Below are positions 31,694 to 44,164 of a DNA stretch of 64,000 bases, piece after piece. Positions within the stretch are counted from its first letter, which is position 1. Each line of letters starts with the position of its first letter. The DNA is from Humulus lupulus (lineage: Eukaryota; Streptophyta; Magnoliopsida; Rosales; Cannabaceae). The stretch spans positions 265,355,042 to 265,419,041 of the forward strand of contig NC_084795.1 of assembly GCF_963169125.1 (NCBI RefSeq), given 5' to 3'. The notes beneath the pieces are model-generated. The model did not search any database. It had not been told where the DNA came from and was given only the letters and a program-made list of their open reading frames with translations. The position numbers and the translations under genes are program-made.

Positions 31694-32861
31694 TAAATAA
31701 ATAAATGACAAAATAAGTCATATGAGTTGTAAATTAAATTATATATAACTTATAAGTAATTGTTGAAAATAGACTATTATAATGTTACTAAAATATCTTA
31801 TTTTGATCATTAGTAGTGGAAAAAATTGTTATATACTAATAAAGTCGTCGTAGTAATAAAATTGCGGATTAAGCTCCTTTATATAGATTAAACAATCTTT
31901 ATTAGAAAGGGTATCTAGATTTTATTTAATTTGGAAAAAGAAAACCCTTGCAAAGTTGATGTCCATTAACACATTCATGATTCAATCAATGTATTATATA
32001 TTTATATACTAGATATAAAAGCAATATACATTTTTGCTTAATTTTATTTTAAATTAATTATATTTTTAATTATCATTTAAATTTTAAATAAATAAAAAAT
32101 GACACAAACATATTTAAAAAATTAAGCAAAAATATTATCTAGAGTTTTACAATAAATAAATAATATCTTAATTTTTATTTAAAAAAATCGTTAAACTAAG
32201 AATATGTTAAATACACACTTTTTATATATAAAAATATGATGTATTCTAGTTTTAAAGTAAATTATTTGATGTGTTGTTTAATAGTTTGAAATTTAATGTT
32301 TCAATATAGTTTTATTTTCGTATCTTGTATGTTTTGATTTAAATATTAAAAATTTGTGTAGCAATTACAAATAAAAGAATATATATTTTTATATATAATA
32401 AAAACTCTAAAAACTTAGTCTATTCAAAATTCTGATTTTTCTTTTTATAATATCTCACTTATGTTTTTTTGTACACGAGGCTTTATATCTATTAGTCATA
32501 TTATTAAAATTAATAAAGTATTATGTAAGATTTTAATTTATTTCAAAATTGTAAAGATTATAAGAAGTTAGATAAATAATTTAAACCTTTTAATATGGGA
32601 ATGGTAAAAAAGAGAAATAATAATCAGAACTTAGGATCGCATAAAAAAATATAAAGTAGGAAATTTTTAATGTAAAAATAAAAATAAATAAGATATAATA
32701 TACTCTAAATCAATTTTATCCATTTCTAATGAAGTTATATTTACTTACCATTTTTTTTGTAGAATCCTCAAATAATTTATTGTATATATAACTAAAAGAA
32801 ATTTCTTCATTTATAATTTTTTTAATGATGTATAATTTTAAATTATAAAATTAGTGACATA
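31694..32861. other. AT-rich DNA between Helitrons
   Basis: Apart from Helitron 2 (32009-32239) this is low-complexity A/T-rich sequence, probably decayed repeats. No coding region is supported. Confidence 0.5.
32009..32239 (-). mobile_element. Non-autonomous Helitron 2 (minus strand, short)
   Basis: On the minus strand it begins TCATATTTTTATATATAAAA followed by AGTGTG, and ends AATTAAGCAAAAATG...TTTTATATCTAG. It lies between A and T. It shares the AAAAGTGTG start and the AAGCAAA...ATCTAG end with copies 1 and 3, but is only 231 bases long. Confidence 0.55.
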
Positions 32862-33427
32862 TCTCTTCTACATAATAAGTGTGTAGATAACAGAAATTCT
32901 TGGTTCTAATGGTTTTTTATTTTTTTAATGTTAACTTTAACGGAATGTTCTTATATTTAATGGTAGTTTGTAAATACTAAAACTTAAATAAAATAAAATA
33001 TGATATTTTTGAGATATTTTACAATGATAATTATTTAAAAATAATAAAATCATAAGTTTTATAACTTAAATAAAATTTAACTAAACTTAAACTCACTTAT
33101 TAGAATAATATTATATTAAACATATAATATAATCTACTGTAAATTAGCAACAAATTACTTTTTTTTTAAATCAAGAAACTTAAATTTAAAATCCACTTAT
33201 AATATTTAATATTACATTAAATATATAGTATATAATCTCTTGTTGTCACTCTCAAATTCAAATACTAAAAAAAACATAAATTTAAATAAAAATAAATAAA
33301 TTATTTAATTAAAATATAATATTTATTTAAAATTTATATGACATTAATATAAATTTAATAAAAATAATTAATAAATTTTATAAATAAAACTAAGCCAACG
33401 TGCAAATTGCACATTACTTGTATCTAG
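32862..33427 (+). mobile_element. Non-autonomous Helitron 3
   Basis: It begins TCTCTTCTACATAATAAGTG and ends GTATCTAG between A and T. A clear hairpin, GTGCAA-A-TTGCAC, lies about 12 bases before the end, as is typical of Helitrons. It shares the internal phrase TTAACTTTAACGGAATGTTC with copy 1. There are no genes. Confidence 0.75.
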
Positions 33428-33441
33428 TATATATATATATA

Positions 33442-34049
33442 TGTTATCCCAAAAATCAGAAGTGAATGACATGGCAAGCATTAATTACACGTGGCTGACA
33501 CCTTGCAGAATCTGTGCTCGACTATCGACCAGGAAGACATCCAGTGTCATGCGATCGGTTTCTTCATACGACCAGCCTAGTCGTACACACATTTTTACGC
33601 GGAGGAAATCTTGGGCAGTTATGATGGAATCCAAAATTATCTGCCATGATTTCCTGAGTATCCGATTATTTAGGAAATAATATCTGTAACAAATCAATGT
33701 AAATCTTCCCTAAGCCTATAAATAGAAGAGGAGGGCTCAGGGAAGAGGATTCGAACCCTTTTCTTTTGAGCAAAAAGATCTATTGAGATTAGAGAGAGAT
33801 TACACGAGAATAATTGTATTTTCTTCTTCAGAGGTCTGTGAAACTCACTGAACCCTAGTTCTTTGATCATGCCTTTGAATCTTATTTCAATAACAAATTA
33901 AGTGGACGTAGGTTATTACCAGATCCTGGGGCCGAACCACTATAAAATCTTGTGTTCTTATTATTTTCGTCATCACATTCTTTTCAACGTACTCATACAC
34001 GTCAAGCGTATTTTGACTCCGTGTCAGTTGGCCAAAATCTGGGTCAACA
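33442..34049 (+). repeat. Element D 5' LTR
   Basis: It starts TGTTATCCCAAAAATCAG and ends GGGTCAACA. A TATA box (CCTATAAATAGAAG) lies at about 33716. The primer-binding site TGGTGCTTTCATTGAGAGC follows at 34053-34071. Confidence 0.95.
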
Positions 34050-34097
34050 TTCTGGTGCTTTCATTGAGAGCTTGATATAGCATTGTTGAGAAAACCG

Positions 34098-36404
34098 ATG
34101 GCGAAAACTGCCAGGAAAACTGGACAGGCGGCCGCCGCTGCACCAACTAACCCGCCTCCTCCTCCTCCTCCCAACGTGGCTGAGGATGAGCCGCATTTGG
34201 ATTTTGATGAGGAAGAAATGGACGACGCAAGGCTGAAAAGTACTCTAGGGGTATTACAGGAAGAGCTGGCCAATCTGAGGGCCAGCCAGGAAGGTGCTGC
34301 CGAAACCATGGCGCGGCAGCAACAAGAAATTGAGCGGCAACGCCTGGAGCTGAGTGAAAGGTAGGCGGAGATGGACCGTCGCCAGAGGGAGGCCATGGCA
34401 GCCCTCGAGGCAGCCTTACAATTGGCTAGGAATCAGGCTACACCTGCCTTGCAGCCTGATCAACTCGCGGATGGACCACCCCACAGGGGTCCCAATCCTA
34501 GCCCACCTGTCCAGCCCTCAAGCAGGCAAAGGCCCGAGCAGCCACATGTGCCCCATGACGATGTCCCGCTGGTTGATCCTGAGGAGCAGCCTCCATCCCA
34601 AGCTGGTCGCGGAAGTCCCCCGTAGCAGAGGCAGAACAGGAACGAGCAGCAGCCTCGTAGTCCTAGATGCCATAGGGGCGATGAGCCAAATCTTTCGAAC
34701 AGAGGACAGCATCCTCCTGGTAACAGGAGGAACTCGGAGTTAGGTTCTGCGGTCCGAGGCCCCCCACAGCATCATAATGCACAAGGACCTAACGACCAAC
34801 GTAGACCACCCTCTAACGCTCGGGAGGTTCCAACCCGAGAAGGCCATCGAGGGAATAGTCGATCCCACCATATCCAATTAAGATTCAGAGATGGCCATGG
34901 TTATAATGAAGCTGACTCAGGCAGAGGGAATTCTGGTCGGAAGAATGAAGAAAGAGGTGGAGGCAGGAGCCAGCCACCACAGGATGACCAACCCGACAGA
35001 CGGGACGCTGGGGGGCAGCCCAGACAAAATAATGTCTTCAACCGACTCAGAGCTAGCGAGCAGCGAAGAAGAGATGAGGACTTAAGAGATATACTCAATG
35101 ATCGCCGCGAGCGTCACGGCAAAGACGTCCCCCCAGTACTAGAGGCCACGACGATTCCTAGAGCTGTGCAGGCCCAGATAGATGCCCTCAACCAGGCAGT
35201 ACAGCAGCTGGTCGGGGGAAGAACATCTTACATCGACCACGATAGGAGGAAAGGTACTCCTTTCATCCAGAGGATAGCCATGGCTGAAACTCCTAGCAAG
35301 TTTAAGATGCCTACGCTTCCAAACTTTGACGGGTATGGTGACCCGGTATCTCATGTCAACAAATTTGAGATACAAATGGACATTCAGAAGGTATCTGAAG
35401 ACGCTCGGTACAGGATTTTTCCTGCAACACTTTCTGACGCTGCACAGGAATGGTTTTTTAAATTCCCTCTTGCAAGTATAATTTCCTGGGAAATGTTCGT
35501 AAAGGATTTTTACGGACAGTTCTATGTGGGTAGCGTGCACCCTACCGAGGCAAATCAGCTGGTCGAGATACGCCAACAAAATGGAGAATCCCTGAAAGAC
35601 TACGTTCAGCATTTTATGCGAGCAGCCGCCGGAGCAAAAACGGTGGGTGATGAAGGCAAAATGATGACCATAACGACAGGAGTTAAGCGACGTACCCCTC
35701 TCTGGGAGAGCCTCAGAAAGCATGGGGTTAGGACGACCCAGGAATTTCTAGATCGAGCTGATCGTTATATCAAGCTCGAAGACGCCATTGCCAATGAAGG
35801 AAAACCCCCGGGCAAAGATAAGGAGACAGCCGAACCCGCCAAAGCCACCAATGGGTCGAAACCCAACGGCAACGGCAAGGGCAACGGGAACGGCAACGGC
35901 AATGGCAAGAATGGTGGAAAACGGCCACACAACGAGCCTTCCACCTCTGACAACAAAAGGACCAAGGGTAATCGTTATGAACCTCGGTTCACTAACTATA
36001 CTGCCCTTATTGAGTCTTGGGGAGAGGTATATCAGGCCACGAGTTCCAGTGTGCCTTACAAGAAGCCTGCCCCCATTCGAAAGGATATTTCGAAAAGAGA
36101 CACTACCAAGTTCTATCGTTATCATAACGACTACGGACATGATACCAACGAATGCAACCAGCTGAAGGATGAAATCGAGTTCCTTATTAGACAAGGACAC
36201 TTGAGAAGATATGTACGGGCATCGGGAAATACCCAACGAGAAGCTCCAGGTGGCAACAAGCAGGCGCCCACGCGCCAACGCTCGCCACCTTTGCAGCCTG
36301 CCCCCGTGACTGGCACATTGTTAACCATCTGTGGAGGCCCGCACCTCACGGGAAACAGCGGAAAAGCCAGAGAACGATACGCTCAGACTCTACGCCATGA
36401 CTAG
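34098..36404 (+). pseudogene. gag: Element D gag (two internal stops)
   Basis: The first ATG after the primer site is at 34098. The frame has TAG at 34362-34364 and 34623-34625, then runs open to TAG at 36402-36404. The N-terminus is Ala/Pro-rich with a polyproline run, then an acidic patch and a coiled coil (LQEELANLRAS to QQEIERQRLELSER). A basic Arg/Asn/Gly-rich linker follows. The gag domain lies at about 35330-35650 (PTLPNFDGYGDPVSHVN, WFFKFPLASIISWEMFV). A Gly/Asn repeat (GNGNGNGNGK) is near 35890. The CHHC knuckle is at about 36115-36160 (FYRYHNDYGHDTNEC). Both stops are TAG and could derive from CAG. Confidence 0.88.
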
Positions 36405-39400
36405 AACATCGAGATGATGACTGTGGAGGACCGCGCACCGAAGAAGGCTCGGTCAAAGGAGGGTGAGATAATCTTCTCTGATAGCGATGCCCAACATGTC
36501 TGGTTCCCACATTCCGATCTGCTGGTCGTGGATATCCAAATGGCCAACATGATGGTGAAGAGAGTGCTGGTTGATACAGGAAGTTCGGTGAATATCCTGT
36601 ACAAGTCTTCACTGGAACGCATGAAGTTGTCCATTAAGGACCTGGAGCCCTGCAACCAAACAATATACGGCTGCTCCAGTGAGGGACTCGCCCCCGCAGG
36701 ATCAATCAGACTACCAGTGACGACGGGTACAGCGGCTGCTACTAGGACATTACTCGATACTTTCATAGTAGTCGATTTTCCTTCGGCGTACAATGCCGTC
36801 ATTGGGAGGCCTATACTGGTTGATCTACGGGCCATCACCTCTATGTGGCACTTAGCCATGAAGTTCCCGAAAGACGCAGGGGTAGGACGCATGTTGGGAA
36901 ACCAGAGGGAGGCCAAGGAGTGCTACAACGCCTCAGTCACGAAGGCAAAGAAGGGAACATCAAAAATCACTCCCACAGATAGGTTGCAGATGGCAATTGA
37001 TTCACAAGCCCAATCCGGTGACGAAGTCACCAAATAGGGTGTTGCCCAAAGTGAGGATAGAGATCTAGATCCTCGCTTTGAGGATTTTGAAGAGAACGTT
37101 GGACCCGTTGAGGACCTGGAAGAGGTCCAACTTGACGAAAAAGACCCGACCAGAGTCGTGAAGGTCGGGAAAAACCTAGAACCAACCACGAAGCATGCAC
37201 TAGTGGAATTTTTGCGAAAAAACCAGGAAGTCTTTGCCTGGTCGCACAAAGACATTGCTGGGATAGACCCTGCAGTAATCAGCCATGTCTTGAATATAGA
37301 CAAGACTTTTCCACCCGTGCAACAAAAAAGAAGGCTGCTCGATAAAGATCGATTGAGAGCCTTAAAAGAAGAAGTTGAGAGGTTAAAGGAGAATGGGTTC
37401 ATCAGGGTGGCATTTTATCCATCATGGGTCTCCAATCCAGTGCTGGTTCCCAAGCCTAACGGCAAGTGGCGAACCTGTGTGGATTTTACAGACCTCAATA
37501 AAGCCTGCCCAAAGGATTGCTTCCCACTCCCAAGAATCGACCAGTTGGTCGATGCTACTGCAGGACACGAGATCCTCTCCTCCATGGATGCATATTCAGG
37601 CTACAATCAGATTAGCATGCATCCCCCTGACGAGGATCACACCAGCTTTCGGACTGATACGGGCTTATACTGTTATAAAGTAATGCCCTTCGGACTGAAA
37701 AACGCAGGTGTGACTTACCAGTGGTTAGTTAACCACATGTTTAAAGAATTGATCGACGTAAACATGGAGGTATATGTGGATGACATGCTGGTAAAGTCGA
37801 AAAAAGCGGAAGGACACGTGAAGGATTTACAAGAGTGTTTCGATGTATTGAACAAGTACCAGATGAAACTAAATCCTCTCAAATGTTCCTTCGGAGTCGG
37901 ATCAGGGAAGTTTTTGGGGTTTATTGTTAATTCAAGGGGAATCGAAGCCAACCCCAACAAAATAAAAGCCCTGATCGATATGAAATCACCGGAAAAGATA
38001 AAGGATGTACAAAGTTTGACTGGGAGAATTGCGGCCCTAAGTAGATTTATTTCAAAATCGACAGACAAATGCGTCCCTTTCTTTAATCTACTTAGGGGCA
38101 ACAAGAAATTTGAATGGACAGGAGACTGCGAGCAAGCTTTTCAGGCCTTGAAGGCCCATATGGCACAGCCTCCCGTTTTGTCAAAACCAATCGAAGGAGA
38201 AACTTTGTTCATCTACCTGGCGATCACTGAAGTTGCTGCAAGCGCGATACTAGTACGAGAGGAAGAAGGCGTACAAAAAGCGGTTTATTATGTAACCAAG
38301 AGGCTAATCGGAGCAGAACTGAGGTATCCGCCCATCGAGAGGTTAGCATACTGCTTAATCCTGGCCTCAAGGAAACTACGTCCTTACTTCCAAGCCTAAC
38401 CCATCACAATTTTGACCGACCAGCCCCTTCGGCAAGTCCTCCAGAAACCAAAGGCGGCTGGGCATCTTTTAAAATGGGCAGTCGAACTAGGGCAGTTCCA
38501 TATTACATATTCACCGCGAGCAGCAGTAAAGGGACAAGTCTTGGCCGATCTCATTGCAAAGTTTACCGAACTCCCAGACGACGAGCAATGCGAAAAACCT
38601 AGTGCGCCTGAGCCTCATGATAAAGCTCCCTCATGGAAGTTGTTTACGGATGGGTCGTCAAACGAATCTCACACAGGAGCAGGAGTGATATTGATAACGC
38701 CAGAAGGGCATCGATTTCACTGCGCCATCAGGTTTGACTTCGTAGCCTTGAACAACGAAGCCGAATACGAGGCCCTCCTCACTGGATTACGATTGGCTAA
38801 AGACATGGATATAAAAGTGCTCGATATTTACAGCGATTCACAGCTGGTTGTGAATCAAGTTCTAGGGGAATATCAAGCACGGGGTCTCAAAATGGGAGCC
38901 TACCTAAATAAAACTAGAGATCTATTGGCACAGTTCCAAAACTATACCCTCCAACAGATACCTCGAGACCAGAATTCGAATGCAGATGCCTTAGCCAAAC
39001 TCACAAGCGTGAAAGATGCTAACACTTTGAATATTGTGCCAGTAGAAAGATTGAGCGAGTCGAGCATCCGAGCAGATATAACTAGCATGGAAATCCGGAT
39101 TGAAGACACATGGATGACACCATACTGGGAGTATCTGACTAGCGGTACATTGCCGACAGATAAAAATAAAGCCAGAACTCTTCAAAGACAGGCTGCAAGA
39201 TAAATATTGGTCGACGGTGTTTTGTATCGAAGGGGATATTCCATGCCGCTGCTCAGATGTATTACACCCGAGAAAGCTAAGGAACTGATGAAGGAAGTAC
39301 ATGAGGGTTGTTGCAGAGATCATGCTGGGGGAAAAAGTTTGGCGAAGAAGATCCTAAGGCAGGGCTATTTCTGGCCAACTATGAATGAAGACTCTTCGGA

Positions 39401-40346
39401 GTACGTGCGAAAATGCGATAAGTGTCAAAGATTTTCCAAAATTCCACGCGCAGCTCCAAACAAGTTAAAGCAAATGCAGAGTCTGTGGCCTTTTGCAGTA
39501 TGGGGCATAGATTTGATCGGATCACTGCCAACAGGAAAGGGTGGGGTGAAATATGTGATTGTAGCAGTTGACTACTTCACCAAATGGGTCGAAGCTGAAC
39601 CACTCGCTACCATAACGACCAAGAAAGCTCTTGACTTCGTCATCAAAAACATTATTTGTCGATATGGTCTGCCTCGAAAGATTGTCTCAGACAACGGGAC
39701 CCAATTTGACAGTGACTTATTCACTGACTTCTGCGAAAGACACGGGATTGTCAAAAGCTTTTCTTCAGTTGCTCATCCACAAGCGAATGGACAGGTCGAA
39801 GCAGTGAATAAAACGCTTAAAGACACCCTGAAGAAAAGACTTGAAGACGCTAAAGGAGCATGGCCAGAACAGCTGCCTGAAGTCCTATGGTCGTATAGAA
39901 CTTCTCACCGAACATCGACAGGTCATACTCCATTTTTGTTAGCCTACGGGTATGAAGCCATGTTGCCAGTCGAATTGGATCCACCCTCTCACCGATGGAT
40001 TACATACAACCAGGATCAGAACAGCTAATTGATGATGGAGTCTCTAGACTCAGTAGACGAAAAACGAGAAAAAGCCCAACTCCGAGTAGCTGCGTACCAG
40101 CAAAAAGTCGCCCGGTACTTTAATTCAAAAGTAAGAGAAAGAAAATTCAACATCGGAGATCTAGTGCTACGACGAGTTTTCTTGAATACCCGCGACCCAA
40201 CTGTTGGAGTACTCAGACCAAACTGGGAAGAACCGTACCAGATCGAAGAAGTCCTTCACCCGGGCACCTATAAACTTGCACGCTTAAATGGAGATCTCGT
40301 TCCACGCTACTGGAATGGAGAACACCTACGCAAGTACTACCAATAA
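36405..40346 (+). pseudogene. pol: Element D pol: protease, RT, RNase H, integrase (four internal stops)
   Basis: It is read in the gag frame. The protease motif VDTGSSVNILYK is near 36570. RT has KPNGKWRTCVDFTDLNKACP near 37455 and YVDDMLVKS near 37775. RNase H starts near 38635 (LFTDGSSNESHTGAG) and includes YSDSQLVVNQ. Integrase has the HHCC zinc domain near 39300-39430 (C in CDKCQRF), then GIDLIG, VSDNGTQF and NGQVEAVNKTLK for the D, D, E triad, and ends NGEHLRKYYQ. In-frame stops are TAG 37035-37037, TAA 38397-38399, TAA 39201-39203 and TAA 40026-40028. No indel shifts the frame. There is no chromodomain. Confidence 0.92.
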
Positions 40347-41197
40347 GCAGTCCTTCTTAAAGAGTTAGCTTGTATTAATTTTTACTTTTTACAAGTTTCG
40401 AACAAGGGTTAGCTACGTTGTATGGCTAATCGATTACAAATGTAAGATCTTTTTTAAGATCACTCGTAAAGACATGTTTAGTCCATTTTAATACGAGATT
40501 ATAAGGGACTGTGCGCAGCCAGTCATTCTTGCCAACCTTTGTAAATTTATTTTACAAGTATTTTTTCATTACGTGTGTTGTTTTGCTGTATTACAAGTGT
40601 TATAGTTACTATCGAGCAGTAAATGTTCGCACAGATCGTGGTCAAGGCAAGTGACCAAGGACCTAAAGCTCCTCGATCACCTGGGGGGCATATAAGGTAC
40701 ATCGATAGCAAAGCATACCATGAGGTATGTAAACACATGAACAAAATAAGTGAAAGCATGCTACGGTACTTAGAGCATTTTTCAAAATTTATGTTTGTAA
40801 AATCAAACCAAAGTACTATGCTAAGTTCGGTCATGCAAACAGTTATTATAATAAAAGAAACATTGTAATATCAGCAAGGCAATCGTTTACACCGCGAGCA
40901 TTAGCGCTCGGATGTAAATATGTAATTAAAAGAAAAAAGCCTTTACACCGCGAGCAGTACTGCTCGGATGTAATCGTTCAAGTATAAGTAAAAAGCTGCC
41001 CTCGCAGCAATAAAAAATAAATTGTCTTTACAAGAATGCCCGTAGGCCATAAAAACTGAAAAATAAAAAGAAAATTACTGGGGAGCAGGAGGGTCTTCTG
41101 GATTAGGAGCGCTCTTGTCAGCCGGAGGATCAGCCTTAGCATCAGCAGCAGGGGTCTTGGCCTTGGCTTTCTCCTCTGCCTCCAACCGAGTAGTGCA
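40347..41197 (+). other. Element D 3' UTR with two tandem hairpins
   Basis: The region is non-coding between convergent genes. Two copies of an inverted repeat lie at 40886-40918 and 40942-40973. Each starts TTTACACCGCGAGC and ends GCTCGGATGTAA. The second contains the perfect palindrome GAGCAGTACTGCTC. The two copies differ in the loop but keep the stem, which suggests the structure matters. Confidence 0.7.
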
Positions 41198-43582
41198 CTA
41201 CGCCATCAGTGACTTTTGCAACCGCGCGGAGAGATAGTCAATTTTGGCCCCCCGGTTATGCTTCCAGAAATCATAGAAACTGAGGAAAGTGGCTTCCTTG
41301 TACTTCTTCAGATTTCTGGCCCCGTCCTCCTCGAGCTCCTGAATGTGCCCTTCAAGCTCCTGAACGCGCCCCTCAAGTTCCTGTACCCGTCCCTTGAGCC
41401 TCTTCACCTCGTCCCTGCTGGCGATCAGATCAAGGTTGAGCTGTTTACACTCTTGGGTATTGAGTACAACACTTTCCCTCCATTTATTCCGCTCATCGTT
41501 GGCTTTCTTCAAGGCCCCTTGACTCTCCTGAAGCTCCTGGGTGAGGGTGGCTTGGTCCTCGCAAAGTTGCTCGTTCAGCTTGGACAGCTCCTTGTTCTCC
41601 ACAAGCAGCTTATTGTTATCCTCGAGCAGCTTTGAGTTATCAGCCTCAAGTGCTTGCTTAGCCTGGGTAAGCCTGGAGTCAAAGTTATTCTCTTGAGAGA
41701 CCATTGCCCCAGCACGGCGCCAGCCAGCGGTCAAAGATAGCATCCCTTGAAGAAAAAATGGGAGTCAGGAAAGGAAGTCTAACATAAACGGAAAAGCAAC
41801 AAAAGATGACTTACGCTGGCTATCTCATTCAACCCTCTGTTAATGATGTGGTCGATGTCCATTGTGGCAGTGTCGTTGATGGCGGTCTGGCTGCGTTTGT
41901 GCTTTGAGAGCCGGTATAGTCTCTCTCTGGCCATGCCAACTATGTGGCTGGACAGGGGGCCTTCGGACGAGTGGTCCAAAGTCTCTTTGTTTGCAGCCTT
42001 AGAGGAAGGCTGGGGATCGGCAGGCGTGGGAGTCGTCTGCTCAGAGGGAACGGAGGCGGTAAGTTCTCCTGGGAAGGGGCTGTGGCAGGAGCATCTTCTG
42101 TTTGGGTTTTCTTCGAAGGGGTCTTGCTACTTTCCCCTCGAGCCCTTTTACTGTCCTTCTTCGGGACAGAAGAGTCAGCAGCAGCGTGGTAATGGTCAAA
42201 GAAGTCCCCGGAGTCCATACCTGCACAAAGAGAAACAATTTAAACAATGAGATTAAAGGGTCGCGGGAAAACAGATTAGAGTAGAAGGATTACAAAAGTA
42301 AGATACCCGAGCTACACCTACTGGTCGTAACATTATCTACTGAACTACCTAGTTCTTGGAAGAAATCTGAGTTTAAAGAAGGGGCATTCCTAAGGTTGCC
42401 ATCCCCATCAAATAGATGAGAAGGGATTGGCAGATTATTCAAAAACGAGAATGATGTATCGTTTACATCCAACGAGTCGTCAGATAGTTCGGTAGGCTCA
42501 GCAGCCTTTTGTTTCCCCTTGCCCTTAGGGACCGATGATTCTGCTGCTCGATGGGGAACAACAGGTTCCCTGATTGTAACCCCAGTTGGCCTCCTCCGAG
42601 GAGGGGGTGCCTGAGGTTACTGCTCGGGTCCCTGCTCAGGTTCCACATCGGCATAGGCACCACCCGTCGCGGGTTCATTAGTCGCAGGAGGGGAGCCCCA
42701 AAGGCCGGCCAACCTGAGGTTAGCCTCATTAATCAAGTTCTTTACACTCTTAGCAGCACTTGGCATGCTGGCTAAGAGTGCTACCCTCGACTCCATTCCT
42801 GGAGTGGGGGTCGGGCGTAACCATGGGCCTAGAACATAATGGAACAGCGGAATATTATGACAAGAAAAGATTAAAGTACAGATTCTACTGGTTCGAGGAT
42901 TATTATCTTCTTTACCTCCTCGAGTGAAGGCCAGATTATCCGCGGCAATGTCGGGTGTAAGGAAGTACTCTTGATGGTACTTCCCCACGTTGGAGATGTG
43001 AGTGGTGTCAGACAGAAAGGTGCGACTGGTCTCCTGATGGCAGAAATGAAAGAGCCCCGTACCATCTTGGTTGGGGTTAGACTTGAGGTCGAACAGAAAA
43101 TTGACCTCATGAGGAGAAGGAGCTGGCCATTTCTTGAGCTTGTAAAGGATATAGAGCGCGGCCAGAATCCTATACCCATTCGGGATAATTTGAAAAGGGG
43201 CTACCCCAAAGTAGTTTGCCACCCCTTGAAAGAATGAGTGAAGAGGCAGGGTGGCACCCGCCTCAATGTGGTACCTCGACCAGGCGCTATAAGCCCCCCC
43301 TGGCAGGTTGGTTCGCTGGTCGATGGAAGGTCTAACCAGGGTCACCCCTGCCAGATTATATTAGTTTGAATAGTTGTTAATCATGTGAAGTGTCATTGAA
43401 CTTGGGGAAACGACGTGCCACTCGACAGTCGATTGGTCGACATGGCGAGGACAGGCATGCCTCTGAACTTCGGACTCAGGGGGGAATTCACCTTGACCAC
43501 TAGTCGAGGGGACATCAGCAGAAGGCTGACTTGGAGAGTTGAGGTTTCGTCTTTTTCTAGCTTTGGTTTTTGTTCTGGCCAT
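41198..43582 (-). pseudogene. Element D antisense gene (decayed, intron-containing)
   Basis: Read from 43582 down. The first exon starts MARTKTKARKRRNLNSPSQP and continues, through an in-frame TAG at 43361-43363, into the Transposase_28-like block (FFQGVANYFGVAPFQIIPNGYRILAAL). A donor GAG/GTAAAGA lies near 42918 and an acceptor TTCTAG/GCCCATGG near 42831. The next exon has an in-frame TAA at 42617-42619 and continues to about 42290. A further acceptor, TTTGTGCAG/GTATGG, is near 42222. A donor GC/GTAAGTC is near 41814 and an acceptor TTCTTCAAG near 41747. The last exon (41198-41743) is a coiled coil with repeated QELEGRVQELEG units. Exon order and domain order match element C, so the gene was present in a common ancestor of these families. 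Confidence 0.78.
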
Positions 43583-44164
43583 TTTCTAAGTAGGAATTGG
43601 TGGAGGATTTGGGCTAGGACGTGAAAAGGGGATTTCTGGGATCAACGTAGAAGGATTCTCTTCGCCTTCGAGCAGTTGGGCCAAGAGTTCGTCTTCGATA
43701 GGTCTTTCTCCTCCCCAAGGGTCTTGCATATGAACTGCAAACAGACAATGGAGGAGATAAGACAATCCGCGAAGTAGTGTAGGAGATTGGGATAACGTTG
43801 CTCGTGCCTAAATAACCAGCAGCATCCTAATCCTACGCTAAGTTCAACGTGGGTAGTTTGAAAGACGGATAAAAACAAAAAGGAAAGTAAACTGTTTTCT
43901 AGAAAACATTTTCGACTCCTGAAGGGCGGGAAAAATTTTCGGTTTTTTCACTTAGCTTAAAGGTTGAATCTTTCGTCGACCTAACGTCCCAAACCAGAGA
44001 TCCTAACTATCAAACTATAGTCCTGATCTATGCAAAGCATAAAAACGCACCAAGCAATAGATGGCTTATACCAAAAAACCCTTAAAACCCTATTCAAGAA
44101 CACAGAAGTTACAGAGCACAGAAACGGCATGCATGGCGTAATAGAAAACATAAAGAACGAAGTT

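Noticed and set aside
33750..33761. GGATTCGAACCC in the element D LTR, like a tRNA T-arm on the minus strand
   Set aside because: No acceptor or anticodon stem could be found around it; probably chance.
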